A stretch of 64,000 bases of DNA from Clostridium sp. (GCA_023663705.1 JAMPGY010000003.1:1-64000); one strand, 5' to 3'. Positions 8,489 to 17,853 are shown, counted from the stretch's first letter. Notes: a model not told the origin generated them from the sequence alone. Program-made: numbers and translations.

Positions 8489-9649
8489 TTAGAGTCGTTT
8501 GCTAAGCCAGGCTCTCACCGGTTTGTCGAAGAGCGTGAGTGCGGCATAGGCTATGGCTATATCAAGTAGGAACACAGAGGCCGACACAATCACATGAGTG
8601 CCGAATGGAGCATTCGGATTGTTTTCAATCCAAGCAAACAACACATACATCATGGGGTAGTGGGTGATGTAGAGCGGATAGGAAATCTCGCCCAGAAAGT
8701 TACATACCGATGCTGAACGTTTGTCGTTGATCTTGCTTCCGGCACCAATGGTCACCACTAAGGGAAATAGCAGCAGGGCACAAAAGGCGTTGTAGGCTCC
8801 GTCCATCCAAGGCTGTTCCCAACCGCCTACGCAAGGCATGCAGATGGCAATGGTTATCAGAAGGGCACACCACCAAAATCCACCTTTCAGACCTGCGGCC
8901 CAACCAAGTCGGGATAACAGAAGCCCCATGCAGAAGGAATATCCCATGCGGGCCATCCCAATGTATATTTGTTCGGGGCAGAAAAAGAAACCTCCGTTGA
9001 GCGAGAGAGGAAACCCGTGAGTTTCCATCAGTCCGGTAAGATTTAGATTGAGAGCCGAGTCGACAAGCATCAAGGCAAACAGGGCGACCACAATGGCCAG
9101 TCCCTTGCGAGACAATCGGCGCAGGAACAGTGCATAAAAAATATTACCTACATACTCGTAGATGAGCGACCATACAGGAATGTTGACGGAAGATAACTCC
9201 TCGGTACCCCGTATGTTCATCGAGGCCGGTTGGGGGATCAACAAAGCACTGAGCAATGCCGAACCTAATAATGCCCACCAGGTTGTTTCCGACACGCCGG
9301 CATAGCTGGGGCAATCGCTGAAATAATAAAGAAAAATACCCAGAACCATTCCAAGAACAACTAAGGGTTGGAGGCGTATGAGCCGTCGTTTGAAAAAAGA
9401 TCCTACAGACATTTCTTTTCCGGTCCATCGATCATCATAGGCATAACCGATGACAAAGCCGGAAAGTACAAAGAAGAAATCCACGGCCAGATAGCCATGA
9501 TTGATCAATTTGTCTACCGGATTCATGGAATAACTTTCCGCGATGTGAAACCAAACCACCAGAACAGCGGCTATGCCACGTAGTCCGTCGAGAATTTCGT
9601 AGCGGGGCTTGATGGCAGCAGATGTGTTTTGTTGCATAATGGAATACAT
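8489..9649 (-). CDS. Acyltransferase family 3 membrane protein
   Basis: About 386 residues from the Met of MYSIMQQ; MQQN at 9637 is an equally possible start, and 9709 is the longest. It has about ten transmembrane helices and the family signature RYEILDGLRGIAAVLVVWFH near the N-terminus, where the His/Arg pair is part of the active site, plus VDFFFVLSGFVIGYAY and the following RRLIRLQPL. Such enzymes transfer acetyl or other acyl groups to sugars of surface polysaccharides, peptidoglycan or lipids from the cytoplasmic side. No glycan cluster is adjacent, so the acceptor is unknown. Confidence 0.85.
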   Translation of the reverse strand: MYSIMQQNTSAAIKPRYEILDGLRGIAAVLVVWFHIAESYSMNPVDKLINHGYLAVDFFFVLSGFVIGYAYDDRWTGKEMSVGSFFKRRLIRLQPLVVLGMVLGIFLYYFSDCPSYAGVSETTWWALLGSALLSALLIPQPASMNIRGTEELSSVNIPVWSLIYEYVGNIFYALFLRRLSRKGLAIVVALFALMLVDSALNLNLTGLMETHGFPLSLNGGFFFCPEQIYIGMARMGYSFCMGLLLSRLGWAAGLKGGFWWCALLITIAICMPCVGGWEQPWMDGAYNAFCALLLFPLVVTIGAGSKINDKRSASVCNFLGEISYPLYITHYPMMYVLFAWIENNPNAPFGTHVIVSASVFLLDIAIAYAALTLFDKPVRAWLSKRL

Positions 9650-9775
9650 ATTTGACTCAAAGTTTTTGTTGACGGATGCAAAGTTCGGTATTTGACGTAA
9701 AACAAACAATGACTAATATTAGCCATTTTAGAGGAAAAAGGCCGGAGAAAACAGTCGGGACTCTTTGGGAAAGGC

Positions 9776-9783
9776 TATATTTG
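9776..9783 (+). promoter_or_regulatory. -7 element for the LuxR-type regulator
   Basis: TATATTTG lies 28 bases upstream of the ATG at 9812 and matches TAnnTTTG. Confidence 0.5.
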
Positions 9784-9811
9784 CAAGCGGATAGATAAAA
9801 GGGTACAGGCA

Positions 9812-10576
9812 ATGCAAGCAACTGATGAACTGAAATCAACACTCACCCGACAGTCTTTTCATTCGGGAAGGGAAGAGGAAGAACTGGTGCTGGAGGAGTA
9901 TAAACGTCTGGCGGAAAACTATGTGAAGTTGGATGGGACAATTGTCGTCTTGTCTGATTTTCGCACCAACAGTTGTTATCTTTATGCCGGACGGTACGGC
10001 AGACGTTTTGGTATCCCGCAAGTAGATGCCTCACAGGAATCGGCATTTGAGGAGTGCATATTTTCGCAGGTTCATCCGGACGATCTGAGGGAACGACATT
10101 TGCTTGAATTGAGTTATTTTCGTTTTCAACAAGGTGTTCCTGTGAGTAGCCGGGAGCGTTACTATGCCGTGTGTCAAGTGCGTATCAGGGATGTAGACGG
10201 TGAATACCGTCGTGTGACCCACCGCACTTGTTATGTGGCCAGTCATACCAATGGAAGCGTGTGGCTGGCGCTGTGTTTTTATGCTCCATCGTCAGCTGCC
10301 GGGCGTGATGGTATTGAGGGGAGGGTGATGGACGGTGTCACAGGAGATGTGATAATGGATAAGGAATCATGTCATTACCGACATACAGGGCTGAGTGGAA
10401 GGGAAATAGATGTACTTCGCAGCATAGCTCGCGGCAGGAGTAGCAAGGAGATTGCGGAAGAACTTCACATCGCGCTCTATACCGTCTACCGTCACAGGCA
10501 GAATATTATTCGGAAACTTCAGGTGACTAACACCGCGCAAGCAGTGCAGATAGCTCTTGTTGTGGGACTGATTTGA
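9812..10576 (+). CDS. LuxR-type transcriptional regulator with N-terminal sensor-like region
   Basis: 254 residues. The C-terminal 65 residues form a LuxR/GerE helix-turn-helix (LSGREIDVLRSIARGRSSKEIAEELHI, then the recognition helix around YTVYRHRQNIIRKL). The N-terminal 180 residues have a PAS-like pattern (a stretch with FSQVHPDDLRER and later YRRVTHRTCYVA) common in Bacteroidales regulators of this type. There is no receiver domain and no membrane segment, so it probably senses a cytoplasmic signal or partner. It is divergent from the acyltransferase and is followed by a separately promoted phosphohexomutase. Targets are unknown. Confidence 0.82.
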   Translation: MQATDELKSTLTRQSFHSGREEEELVLEEYKRLAENYVKLDGTIVVLSDFRTNSCYLYAGRYGRRFGIPQVDASQESAFEECIFSQVHPDDLRERHLLELSYFRFQQGVPVSSRERYYAVCQVRIRDVDGEYRRVTHRTCYVASHTNGSVWLALCFYAPSSAAGRDGIEGRVMDGVTGDVIMDKESCHYRHTGLSGREIDVLRSIARGRSSKEIAEELHIALYTVYRHRQNIIRKLQVTNTAQAVQIALVVGLI

Positions 10577-10631
10577 TATTTCAATGGACTGTAAAATGAC
10601 GATATTGTTTTCAACTTACCGAAATTCTTCT

Positions 10632-10639
10632 TATCTTTG
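10632..10639 (+). promoter_or_regulatory. -7 element for the phosphohexomutase
   Basis: TATCTTTG lies about 40 bases before the start codon and matches TAnnTTTG. Confidence 0.55.
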
Positions 10640-10675
10640 TAAACATTAATAAGATGCAAATTAATAATCACTAAA

Positions 10676-12442
10676 ATGATAACTATGGATAATGAATTGA
10701 TAAAGGCTTGTGAAGCCAAGGCGCAGGAGTGGTTGTCTTCTTCAGCTTATGATGCGGAAACACAGGCTGAGGTGCGTGCAATGCTTGAAAACGCAGACAA
10801 AACGGATCTGATAGAAGGATTCTACAAGAATTTGGAGTTTGGTACCGGTGGTTTGCGTGGTATCATGGGTGTGGGGACAAACCGTATGAATATCTATACG
10901 GTGGGAGCCGCTACACAGGGACTTTCCAATTATCTGAACAAGAACTTCAAAGATATGGAGCAAATCTCTGTGGTTGTGGGACACGATTGCCGTAACAACA
11001 GCCGGCTTTTTGCCGAGGTCTCCGCTAATATATTTGCCGCTAATGGTATTAAAGTATATTTGTTTGACGATATGCGTCCTACACCGGAGATGTCTTTTGC
11101 CATCCGTTATTTAGGTTGTCAAAGTGGTATTATCCTGACGGCTTCTCACAATCCGAAGGAATATAACGGATATAAGGCTTATTGGGATGATGGGGCTCAG
11201 GTGTTGGCTCCGCACGACAAGGGGATTATTGATGAAGTGAACAAGGTGACTGCGGAAACCATCAAGGGCTTGAACACAACGCTTGATGCTTCAAATCCGC
11301 TCATACAACTGATAGGTGAGGACGTGGATCAGGTCTATCTGGATAGGATTAAGGAGATTTCTATTGATCCTGCTGTCATTCAGCGTCAGAAAGATATGAA
11401 GATTGTCTATACTCCGATTCATGGTACCGGAATGATGCTTATTCCGCGCTCACTGAAGATGTGGGGTTTTGAGAATGTGCATACGGTTCCTGAGCAGATG
11501 GTCAAGGATGGCAATTTCCCGACAGTCGTTTCTCCTAATCCGGAAAATGCCGAGGCACTGACGATGGCTATCAATCTGGCTAAGGAAATTGATGCTGATA
11601 TTGTGATGGCTTCCGATCCGGATGCGGATCGTGTGGGTATGGCTTGCAAGAACAGTGCCGGTGAGTGGGTGTTGGTCAATGGCAACCAGACTTGTATGCT
11701 CTTCCTCTATTATATTATCAAGAATCGAATCGCTACAGGAAAGATGAAGGGTAACGAGTTTATTGTGAAGACCATTGTTACTACTGAGTTGATCAAAGCC
11801 ATTGCAGATAAGAACAAGGTGGAAATGTATGACTGTTACACTGGTTTCAAGTGGATTGCCCGTGAGATTCGTCTGAATGAGGGTGTGAAGCAATATATTG
11901 GTGGCGGTGAAGAGTCTTACGGATTCCTGGCGCAGGATTTTGTTCGTGACAAAGATGCAGTCTCGGCATGCTCTCTGTTGGCGGAAATTTGTGCTTGGGC
12001 CAAGGATCAGGGTAAGACGTTGTTTGATATCCTGATGGACATTTATGTAGAGTACGGTTTCTCACTCAACCACACAATCAATGTGGTGAAGCCCGGTAAG
12101 AGCGGTGCAGATGAGATCAAGGCGATGATGGAGAACTTCCGCAAGAATGCCCCGAAGGAAATTGCCGGTTCGGCTGTAGTGATGACAAAGGATTATCAGA
12201 GTCTGAAAGCTACGGATGACAAGGGTAATGTGACGGATATCAACCAACCCGAAGCGTCCAATGTGTTGCAGTGGTATACGGCAGATGGAAGCAAGGTGAG
12301 TGTGCGCCCTTCCGGAACGGAACCTAAGATTAAATTCTATCTGGAGATAGCCGGTGAGATGGCATGCCCGAAATGTTATACGGCTGTCAATCGTGAGGCT
12401 ATGGATAAGGTGGAAGCCATTAAGGCTTCTTTAGGATTGTAA
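10676..12442 (+). CDS. Phospho-sugar mutase (phosphoglucomutase/phosphomannomutase)
   Basis: 588 residues; the Met at 10685 (MDNEL) is an alternative start. All alpha-D-phosphohexomutase landmarks are present: the GTGGLRG entry loop, the phosphoserine loop TASHNPKEYNGYK (Ser157), the metal loop DPDADR (Asp314, 316, 318), the sugar loop GGGEESYGF, and the phosphate-binding RPSGTEPKIKFY near the C-terminus. It interconverts hexose 1- and 6-phosphates, feeding glycolysis and surface-glycan precursors. The length fits the larger PGM/PMM type common in Bacteroidales. The choice between glucose and mannose phosphate cannot be made from sequence alone. Confidence 0.92.
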   Translation: MITMDNELIKACEAKAQEWLSSSAYDAETQAEVRAMLENADKTDLIEGFYKNLEFGTGGLRGIMGVGTNRMNIYTVGAATQGLSNYLNKNFKDMEQISVVVGHDCRNNSRLFAEVSANIFAANGIKVYLFDDMRPTPEMSFAIRYLGCQSGIILTASHNPKEYNGYKAYWDDGAQVLAPHDKGIIDEVNKVTAETIKGLNTTLDASNPLIQLIGEDVDQVYLDRIKEISIDPAVIQRQKDMKIVYTPIHGTGMMLIPRSLKMWGFENVHTVPEQMVKDGNFPTVVSPNPENAEALTMAINLAKEIDADIVMASDPDADRVGMACKNSAGEWVLVNGNQTCMLFLYYIIKNRIATGKMKGNEFIVKTIVTTELIKAIADKNKVEMYDCYTGFKWIAREIRLNEGVKQYIGGGEESYGFLAQDFVRDKDAVSACSLLAEICAWAKDQGKTLFDILMDIYVEYGFSLNHTINVVKPGKSGADEIKAMMENFRKNAPKEIAGSAVVMTKDYQSLKATDDKGNVTDINQPEASNVLQWYTADGSKVSVRPSGTEPKIKFYLEIAGEMACPKCYTAVNREAMDKVEAIKASLGL

Positions 12443-12476
12443 GCAGAGTAAATCACACAGTCCACGTTTAATAATT

Positions 12477-12507
12477 AAGGTGTATCCGGCCGGTCCGGGT
12501 ACACCTT
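12477..12507 (+). terminator. Hairpin after the phosphohexomutase
   Basis: AAGGTGTA pairs with TACACCTT around a GC-rich loop, followed by ATGTCTTCTTTTC. The 3' arm ends where an ATG in the nudC frame begins (12508), which argues that nudC really starts further down at 12538. Confidence 0.65.
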
Positions 12508-12537
12508 ATGTCTTCTTTTCTATACTCTAATTATACT

Positions 12538-13311
12538 ATGTATTGGTTTGTATTTAGGAAAAATGAATTGCTGGTAGAGCATAGTGCTCATGGTGAATAT
12601 ACAGTTCCGGCAGACGACCGGTTTCAACCATCGGATATGAATTGCCTGCAGTTGTGTGATATGGTTGCTTTACAGGGTGAAGTTTGTCGTGCCGTTCGTG
12701 TGTCGGAGGATTCTGTTGCTAATGGACGCGGAGAATGGGTAGACCTTCGGCAGTCTTTTGATTTGCTCCCATCTCAACTGTATCAAATGGCTGGAAGGGC
12801 ATCCGAACTGCTCTATTGGGATAAGCGCACGCGTTATTGCGGTATATGTGGTGCACCAACCGAGGTGCACACGGATATCAGTAGGCGGTGCACATCCTGT
12901 GGCGAACTTTATTGGCCGCAATTAGCTACGGCGATTATTGTGTTGGTGCGACGAGAAGACCGCATTCTGATGGTTCGTGCTCATAATTTCCGTGGGGATT
13001 TTTACGGTTTGGTAGCCGGTTTTGTAGAAACAGGGGAAACGCTGGAAGAATGTGTGGCACGTGAAGTGTGGGAAGAGACACATATCCGCGTGAAAAATAT
13101 CCGTTATGTGGCCAGCCAGCCCTGGCCCTACCCCTGCGGCCTGATGGTAGGTTTCTGTGCAGACTATGAAAGTGGCGAAATACGTTTGCAGACAGAGGAA
13201 CTTGCCGCCGGCCAGTGGTTTGATCGGTTTAGTTTGCCCCAACTGCCTGGAAGGGTGTCTTTGGCTCGTAGAATAATAGATGGATGGTTGACCGGAAATC
13301 TATTTTCATAG
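12538..13311 (+). CDS. nudC: NAD+ diphosphatase / NAD-capped RNA hydrolase NudC
   Basis: 257 residues from MYWFVF. The upstream ATG at 12508 sits directly on the 3' edge of a terminator hairpin and is disfavoured. A four-Cys zinc ribbon (CGIC near residue 93, CTSC about 20 residues later) precedes the Nudix domain. The Nudix box is intact (GFVETGETLEECVAREVWEET), and the NudC-specific SQPWPYP follows. NudC hydrolyses NADH to NMNH and AMP and removes NAD caps from RNA. It stands alone between two terminator/promoter boundaries. Confidence 0.93.
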   Translation: MYWFVFRKNELLVEHSAHGEYTVPADDRFQPSDMNCLQLCDMVALQGEVCRAVRVSEDSVANGRGEWVDLRQSFDLLPSQLYQMAGRASELLYWDKRTRYCGICGAPTEVHTDISRRCTSCGELYWPQLATAIIVLVRREDRILMVRAHNFRGDFYGLVAGFVETGETLEECVAREVWEETHIRVKNIRYVASQPWPYPCGLMVGFCADYESGEIRLQTEELAAGQWFDRFSLPQLPGRVSLARRIIDGWLTGNLFS

Positions 13312-13357
13312 GGGCTGTCTTTATTGTTTTATGGCAGTATTTTTTCGGTTTCCGTTA

Positions 13358-13388
13358 TTTGTGGACGTGCATTATTTTACTATTTTTG
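13358..13388 (+). promoter_or_regulatory. Complete Bacteroides promoter
   Basis: TTTG at 13358-13361, a 19-base spacer and TATTTTTG at 13381-13388 match both the -33 and -7 elements. The start codon of the acidic-tail protein is 27 bases downstream. Confidence 0.65.
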
Positions 13389-13415
13389 CACGCAAATTCA
13401 AAACTATAAAAACGT

Positions 13416-14165
13416 ATGCAAAAGAATACTTACGGCTTGGAATCGATTCTCGACGTGAATGCCAATAATATATGGGGTGTGGATGAGCATGAGCTGGCCG
13501 ATTTGTGGATAAGGGAAATGAAGGAGGAAGGTTTTTCCGGTTCTGAGGACAAGCTTTTGAATATCATTCGCCTTGCATTCGATGTTAATCATTTTAATAA
13601 GGATAATGAACGGGAGGCCGCCTTGTATAAGGAAGGAGACTATGTGATTATTCCACGGACGGATGCCCGCAAGGGTAGTGTGGCTATCCGCAAGAAGGCG
13701 ATACGGAGGATTACTGATTTGTCGTATGAAAACATCAAGCATATATCAGCTGCTGCATTATTGGAATTAATTGAACGTAATTTCGGCGGTGGCTGGGATT
13801 CCATTTCTTTGGCTATCCGAGATATTATAGAGTCCGGTTTCGATGTCAGTACGACAACTTTGCCCGCCAGCCGCATTCGGGCGAAGGGAGGAACTTTGGA
13901 ACGTAAGGTGAACGATGGTTACGATGTATTGGAGATCCCCAAGGGCACATGGATGGAAGCTATCTTTGCCAAAAAGAAGGAACCGCAGGAGAAGTTACGT
14001 TTCGTGGCTCCGGAACCGGAATATGACGAGGACGGAAACAGACGCATCATTGAGGATGAGAATGCCAGCGATGACGATGACGAAAGCAATGACGAAACCT
14101 ATTATGATAGCTATACTCCCGAAGCGGAAGTGAAAGATGTAGACGAGGAATTATCCGAGGAGTAA
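13416..14165 (+). CDS. Uncharacterised protein with acidic C-terminal tail
   Basis: 249 residues, no signal peptide and no membrane segment, so cytoplasmic. The first 170 residues look folded and mostly helical, with a basic patch (VAIRKKAIRRITDLSY). The last 50 residues are strongly acidic (runs of D and E around NASDDDDESNDE). Nothing in it identifies a function. A basic body with an acidic tail is compatible with a nucleic-acid or ribosome-associated protein, but that is only inference. It has its own good promoter and ends 8 bases before the symporter gene, so the two may be co-transcribed. Confidence 0.7.
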   Translation: MQKNTYGLESILDVNANNIWGVDEHELADLWIREMKEEGFSGSEDKLLNIIRLAFDVNHFNKDNEREAALYKEGDYVIIPRTDARKGSVAIRKKAIRRITDLSYENIKHISAAALLELIERNFGGGWDSISLAIRDIIESGFDVSTTTLPASRIRAKGGTLERKVNDGYDVLEIPKGTWMEAIFAKKKEPQEKLRFVAPEPEYDEDGNRRIIEDENASDDDDESNDETYYDSYTPEAEVKDVDEELSEE

Positions 14166-14173
14166 CTTGTTGA

Positions 14174-15646
14174 ATGGGAAAACTTTATATTATGAGCACA
14201 GTAGTGGCCTATTGGAGCCTGCTGTTGCTCATATCTTTTTTTAAAGGAAAGACGAAAGCTGGCAATGATGATTTCTTCCGGGGCAACCGAAAGTCACCGT
14301 GGTATTTGGTGGCTTTTGGGATGATAGGTGCTTCGCTATCGGGCGTGACGTTTGTGTCTGTGCCCGGTACGGTGAGAACGGCCGACTTTACTTATCTACA
14401 AACATGCATGGGATTTATACTGGGGTATTGGGTCGTTGCCTATGTGTTATTGCCTTTATACTACAAATTGAATCTGACCAGTATATACACTTATCTCGGA
14501 CAACGCTTCGGTAAGATTTCTTATCGGACGGGAGCTTCTTTTTTTCTATTGAGCAAATTGCTTGGTGCTTCAGTTCGTTTGTATATGGTTTGTGTCATTT
14601 TGCAACAATATGTATTTGATCTTTTTCATATCCCTTTTGAATGCTCTGTGTGCGTTCTTGTCTTTCTTATTTGGTTTTACACGAGGCGTACCGGTATTCG
14701 CACATTGGTATGGACGGACGCATTGCAGACTCTTGTATTATTGTTGACGTTGTTTTTCTTGATATGGCAGGTAATCAGTCAATTGGATTTTTCTGTTAAT
14801 GAAGCATTGGAAGCGGTGTGGAATCATCCCCATTGTCGGATATTTGTATGGGATGACTGGCATTCACGCAATCATTTTGTGAAGCAGTTTTTTAGTGGTA
14901 TTTTTATTGTAATTGTAATGACCGGATTGGATCAGGACACGATGCAAAAGAATCTTACTTGCAAATCCTTGAAAGAGGCGCAGCGCAATATGCTTTGTTA
15001 CGGGGTGTCTTTTCTGCCGGTGAACTTCTTTTTTCTTTCTTTGGGAGTTTTGTTTTTATTGCTGGCTTCTTCCCTGCACATGGAATTGCCTGCATCGGGA
15101 GACGAAATCCTTCCTTTCTTTTGCACAAGCGGTGTGATGGGGATTTCGGTAATGTTGATGTTTTGTGTCGGTGTGATTGCTGCGGCTTTTTCCAGTGCTG
15201 ATTCGGCTATGACGGCTTTGACTACCAGTTGCTGTGTGGATTTGTTCGGACGTGCGGATGATGTACGCTTGCGCAAGAGAATACATTTGTTGATGGGACT
15301 TTTGTTTATTGTTTGTATTCTTTTGTTTCGTCGGTTTAACAATACCAGTTTGATAGATGCGGTTTATGTGGTAGCCTCTTATACTTATGGACCGTTGCTT
15401 GGAATGTTTGCCTTCGGGTTATATACCCGACGTATGCCTTGCGAACGCTATGTGCCATGGATCGCGTTGTTTTCTCCTGTTGTGTGCTATGCACTTTCCT
15501 ACTGCATGAATCGCTTTGCTGGTTATACATTTGGCTATGAATTGTTGATGCTGAACGGTCTGTTGACTTTTGTCGGATTGTGGCTGTCGGCTATAAATAG
15601 AAATAATCATGAAATTGACAAAGGCAGAACGAGAGAATATCATTAG
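14174..15646 (+). CDS. Sodium:solute symporter (SSS family)
   Basis: 490 residues with about 13 transmembrane helices. SSS-family stretches include GASLSGVTFVSVPGTV in the second helix, GLDQDTMQKNL in the cytoplasmic loop and AAFSSADSAMTALTTS, which carries the conserved Na+-site serines. It imports a small organic solute with Na+. The 3' end overlaps the next gene by 38 bases, an unusually strong coupling to an L-cysteine desulfidase/serine dehydratase-like enzyme, which suggests but does not prove an amino-acid substrate. Confidence 0.85.
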   Translation: MGKLYIMSTVVAYWSLLLLISFFKGKTKAGNDDFFRGNRKSPWYLVAFGMIGASLSGVTFVSVPGTVRTADFTYLQTCMGFILGYWVVAYVLLPLYYKLNLTSIYTYLGQRFGKISYRTGASFFLLSKLLGASVRLYMVCVILQQYVFDLFHIPFECSVCVLVFLIWFYTRRTGIRTLVWTDALQTLVLLLTLFFLIWQVISQLDFSVNEALEAVWNHPHCRIFVWDDWHSRNHFVKQFFSGIFIVIVMTGLDQDTMQKNLTCKSLKEAQRNMLCYGVSFLPVNFFFLSLGVLFLLLASSLHMELPASGDEILPFFCTSGVMGISVMLMFCVGVIAAAFSSADSAMTALTTSCCVDLFGRADDVRLRKRIHLLMGLLFIVCILLFRRFNNTSLIDAVYVVASYTYGPLLGMFAFGLYTRRMPCERYVPWIALFSPVVCYALSYCMNRFAGYTFGYELLMLNGLLTFVGLWLSAINRNNHEIDKGRTREYH

Positions 15647-16904
15647 CCTGATTAAACATCAAGTGGTTCCGGCTATAGGATGCACAGAACCCATCTGTGT
15701 GGCTTTGTGCGCGTCCAAGGCTGTTGAAGTGTTGGGATATAAGCCGGATTCATTAAAGGTGTGGCTCAGTGCCAACATCCTGAAAAATGCGATGGGGGTA
15801 GGCATTCCTGGGACGGGGATGGTGGGATTGCCCATAGCGGTTGCTTTGGGAGCACTTAGAGGTAATCCGGATTATCAATTGGAAGTGTTGAAAGATTGTA
15901 CATCCGAGGATGTCGAACAAGGTAAAAAATTTATTGCGGAGCGGCGTGTGCAGATCGTTCTTAAGGAGAATATTGAGGAAAAGCTTTATGTGGAGGTCTG
16001 TGCCGAATCTCTGTCCGGAGATAAGGCTGTGGCCGTGATAGCTCATGAGCATACCCGATTTGTCAGATTGGAACGTAATGGTCAGGTTATATGGTCAGAT
16101 GAAAGTGGGTCGGACTGTGGAGGAGATATACCGGAATGCGATTTGAACTTGCGCAAAGTATATGATTTTTCCATGGAGACCCCGATCGAGGATATTTCTT
16201 TTATTCTTGAGGCGCGTGATTTGAACAAAGCCGCAGCCCAAAGGGCTTTGGAAGGATGTTATGGTCACGAGTTGGGCAAGACGTTGAGCCGGCCACTTGG
16301 AAGAGGTATTTTGGGGCATACTATTTTTTCACATATATTGTCAAGCACCTCGTGTGCTTGTGATGCGCGTATGGCTGGTGCGATGATTCCCGTGATGAGT
16401 AATTCCGGCAGTGGAAATCAGGGTATTTGTGCTACGTTGCCGGTGGTGGTTTTTGCAGAGGAAAACCATAATACAGAGGAGGAGTTGATACGTGGATTGA
16501 TTTTGAGTCATCTGACAGCGATTTACATCAAACAGAGTTTGGGAGTGTTGTCGGCTTTGTGTGGTTGTGTGGTAGCATCAACCGGTTCCAGCTGTGGTAT
16601 TACTTACTTGATGGGAGGGGGATATGAGCAGATATCGTATGCGGTTAAAAATATGATTGCCAATCTGACCGGCATGATATGCGATGGAGCAAAACCCAGT
16701 TGTGCTTTAAAACTTACCAGTGGAGTTTCCACGGCTGTTCTTTCCGCTATGCTTGCCATGCAGCACAAATGTGTGACCAGTGTGGAAGGTATTATTGACG
16801 ATGATGTGGATCGCAGTATCCATAACCTGACAAGTATTGGTGCACAGGCTATGAACGAAACGGATAAAAAGGTATTGGATATAATGACTCATAAGAGTTG
16901 TTAA
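15609..16904 (+). CDS. UPF0597 / L-cysteine desulfidase-like protein
   Basis: 431 residues, the usual length of the YhaM/CyuA (UPF0597, serine-dehydratase alpha-like) family. The start MKLTKAERENIISLIKHQVVPAIGCTEP is characteristic. Cysteines in IGCTEP, SSTSCACDARM, LCGCVV and GSSCGITYLMGGG match positions thought to hold an iron-sulfur cluster in this family. Members degrade L-cysteine to pyruvate, sulfide and ammonia, or a related amino acid. The gene begins inside the end of the symporter gene, so a transporter-plus-catabolic-enzyme pair is likely. The substrate is an inference. Confidence 0.85.
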   Translation: MKLTKAERENIISLIKHQVVPAIGCTEPICVALCASKAVEVLGYKPDSLKVWLSANILKNAMGVGIPGTGMVGLPIAVALGALRGNPDYQLEVLKDCTSEDVEQGKKFIAERRVQIVLKENIEEKLYVEVCAESLSGDKAVAVIAHEHTRFVRLERNGQVIWSDESGSDCGGDIPECDLNLRKVYDFSMETPIEDISFILEARDLNKAAAQRALEGCYGHELGKTLSRPLGRGILGHTIFSHILSSTSCACDARMAGAMIPVMSNSGSGNQGICATLPVVVFAEENHNTEEELIRGLILSHLTAIYIKQSLGVLSALCGCVVASTGSSCGITYLMGGGYEQISYAVKNMIANLTGMICDGAKPSCALKLTSGVSTAVLSAMLAMQHKCVTSVEGIIDDDVDRSIHNLTSIGAQAMNETDKKVLDIMTHKSC

Positions 16905-16963
16905 AGGTAAGTGCCGGGGTATATTTTATCGGTAGTATATCTACAATGGAAGACATTTTGTCG

Positions 16964-16971
16964 TACCTTTG
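16964..16971 (+). promoter_or_regulatory. -7 element for map
   Basis: TACCTTTG lies 24 bases upstream of the map start and supports that start. Confidence 0.5.
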
Positions 16972-16995
16972 TTATAGTCTATAAGAAGTGATGAA

Positions 16996-17853
16996 ATGGT
17001 GAAAAAAAGAAGACCGAACTGGATTGTGCCCACAGGAGTGGAGCCGACAGAGATGGATAAGAAAATTCTGTATTATCAAAATAAAGGGTGTTTGGTACCC
17101 TCCCGTAAGTTGATCAAGACTCCGGAACAGATTGAGGGGATCCGACGTAGCGGTGTGGTTAATACAGGAGTGCTTGATTTGGTTGCCCGGGAAATAAAAG
17201 CGGGTATGAGCACGTTGGAGGTAGACAAACTGGTGTATGACTATACAGTCGGTCACGGAGCCATACCGGCTCCTCTCAACTATGAGGGGTTTCCTAAAAG
17301 TTGTTGCACCTCAATCAATGAGGTTGTGTGTCATGGCATTCCTAACGAATTTGAAATATTGGAGGAAGGTGATATAATCAATGTGGATGTTTCTACGATA
17401 TTGGATGGATATTATAGCGATGCTTCACGTATGTTTGTCATTGGGCAGACAACTCCGGAAAAACAGAGGTTGGTGGATGTGGCGCGCGAGTGTCTTGAAA
17501 TAGGAATGAAATCTGCTCAACCTTATTGTTTTGTGGGAGATATTGGTAATGCTATAGCCAATCATGCTCATAAGAACGGATATACAATAGTCCGCGACTT
17601 GTGTGGGCATGGCGTGGGATTGGAATTTCACGAAGAACCGGATGTGGAACATTACGGTAGAAAAGGAACCGGAATGTTGCTTGTTCCGGGAATGGTGTTT
17701 ACTATCGAACCGATGGTAAACATGGGGGATTGGCGTGTTTTTGTGGACGAGGACGACGAATGGACTGTGGTGACAGAGGATGAGTTGCCCAGTGCGCAAT
17801 GGGAGCACACCTTTGTGATGACAGAGCATGGAGTGGAAATTCTTACGTATTAA
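16996..17853 (+). CDS. map: Methionine aminopeptidase, type I
   Basis: 285 residues, about 20 longer than the E. coli enzyme. An N-terminal extension of about 40 residues (rich in K, R and P) precedes the common start region IKTPEQIEGIRRSG. Metal ligands are visible in NVDVSTILDGYYSDAS (two Asp), GHGVGLEFHEEP (His), FTIEPM (Glu) and WEHTF (Glu). It removes the initiator Met from nascent proteins. The extension might contact the ribosome, but this is inference. The promoter just upstream supports the long start. It is separately promoted from tsaD. Confidence 0.94.
   Translation: MVKKRRPNWIVPTGVEPTEMDKKILYYQNKGCLVPSRKLIKTPEQIEGIRRSGVVNTGVLDLVAREIKAGMSTLEVDKLVYDYTVGHGAIPAPLNYEGFPKSCCTSINEVVCHGIPNEFEILEEGDIINVDVSTILDGYYSDASRMFVIGQTTPEKQRLVDVARECLEIGMKSAQPYCFVGDIGNAIANHAHKNGYTIVRDLCGHGVGLEFHEEPDVEHYGRKGTGMLLVPGMVFTIEPMVNMGDWRVFVDEDDEWTVVTEDELPSAQWEHTFVMTEHGVEILTY

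Noticed and set aside
12508-12537. Earlier ATG for nudC
   Set aside because: It follows directly on the terminator hairpin of the preceding gene, and NudC proteins start near MYWF.
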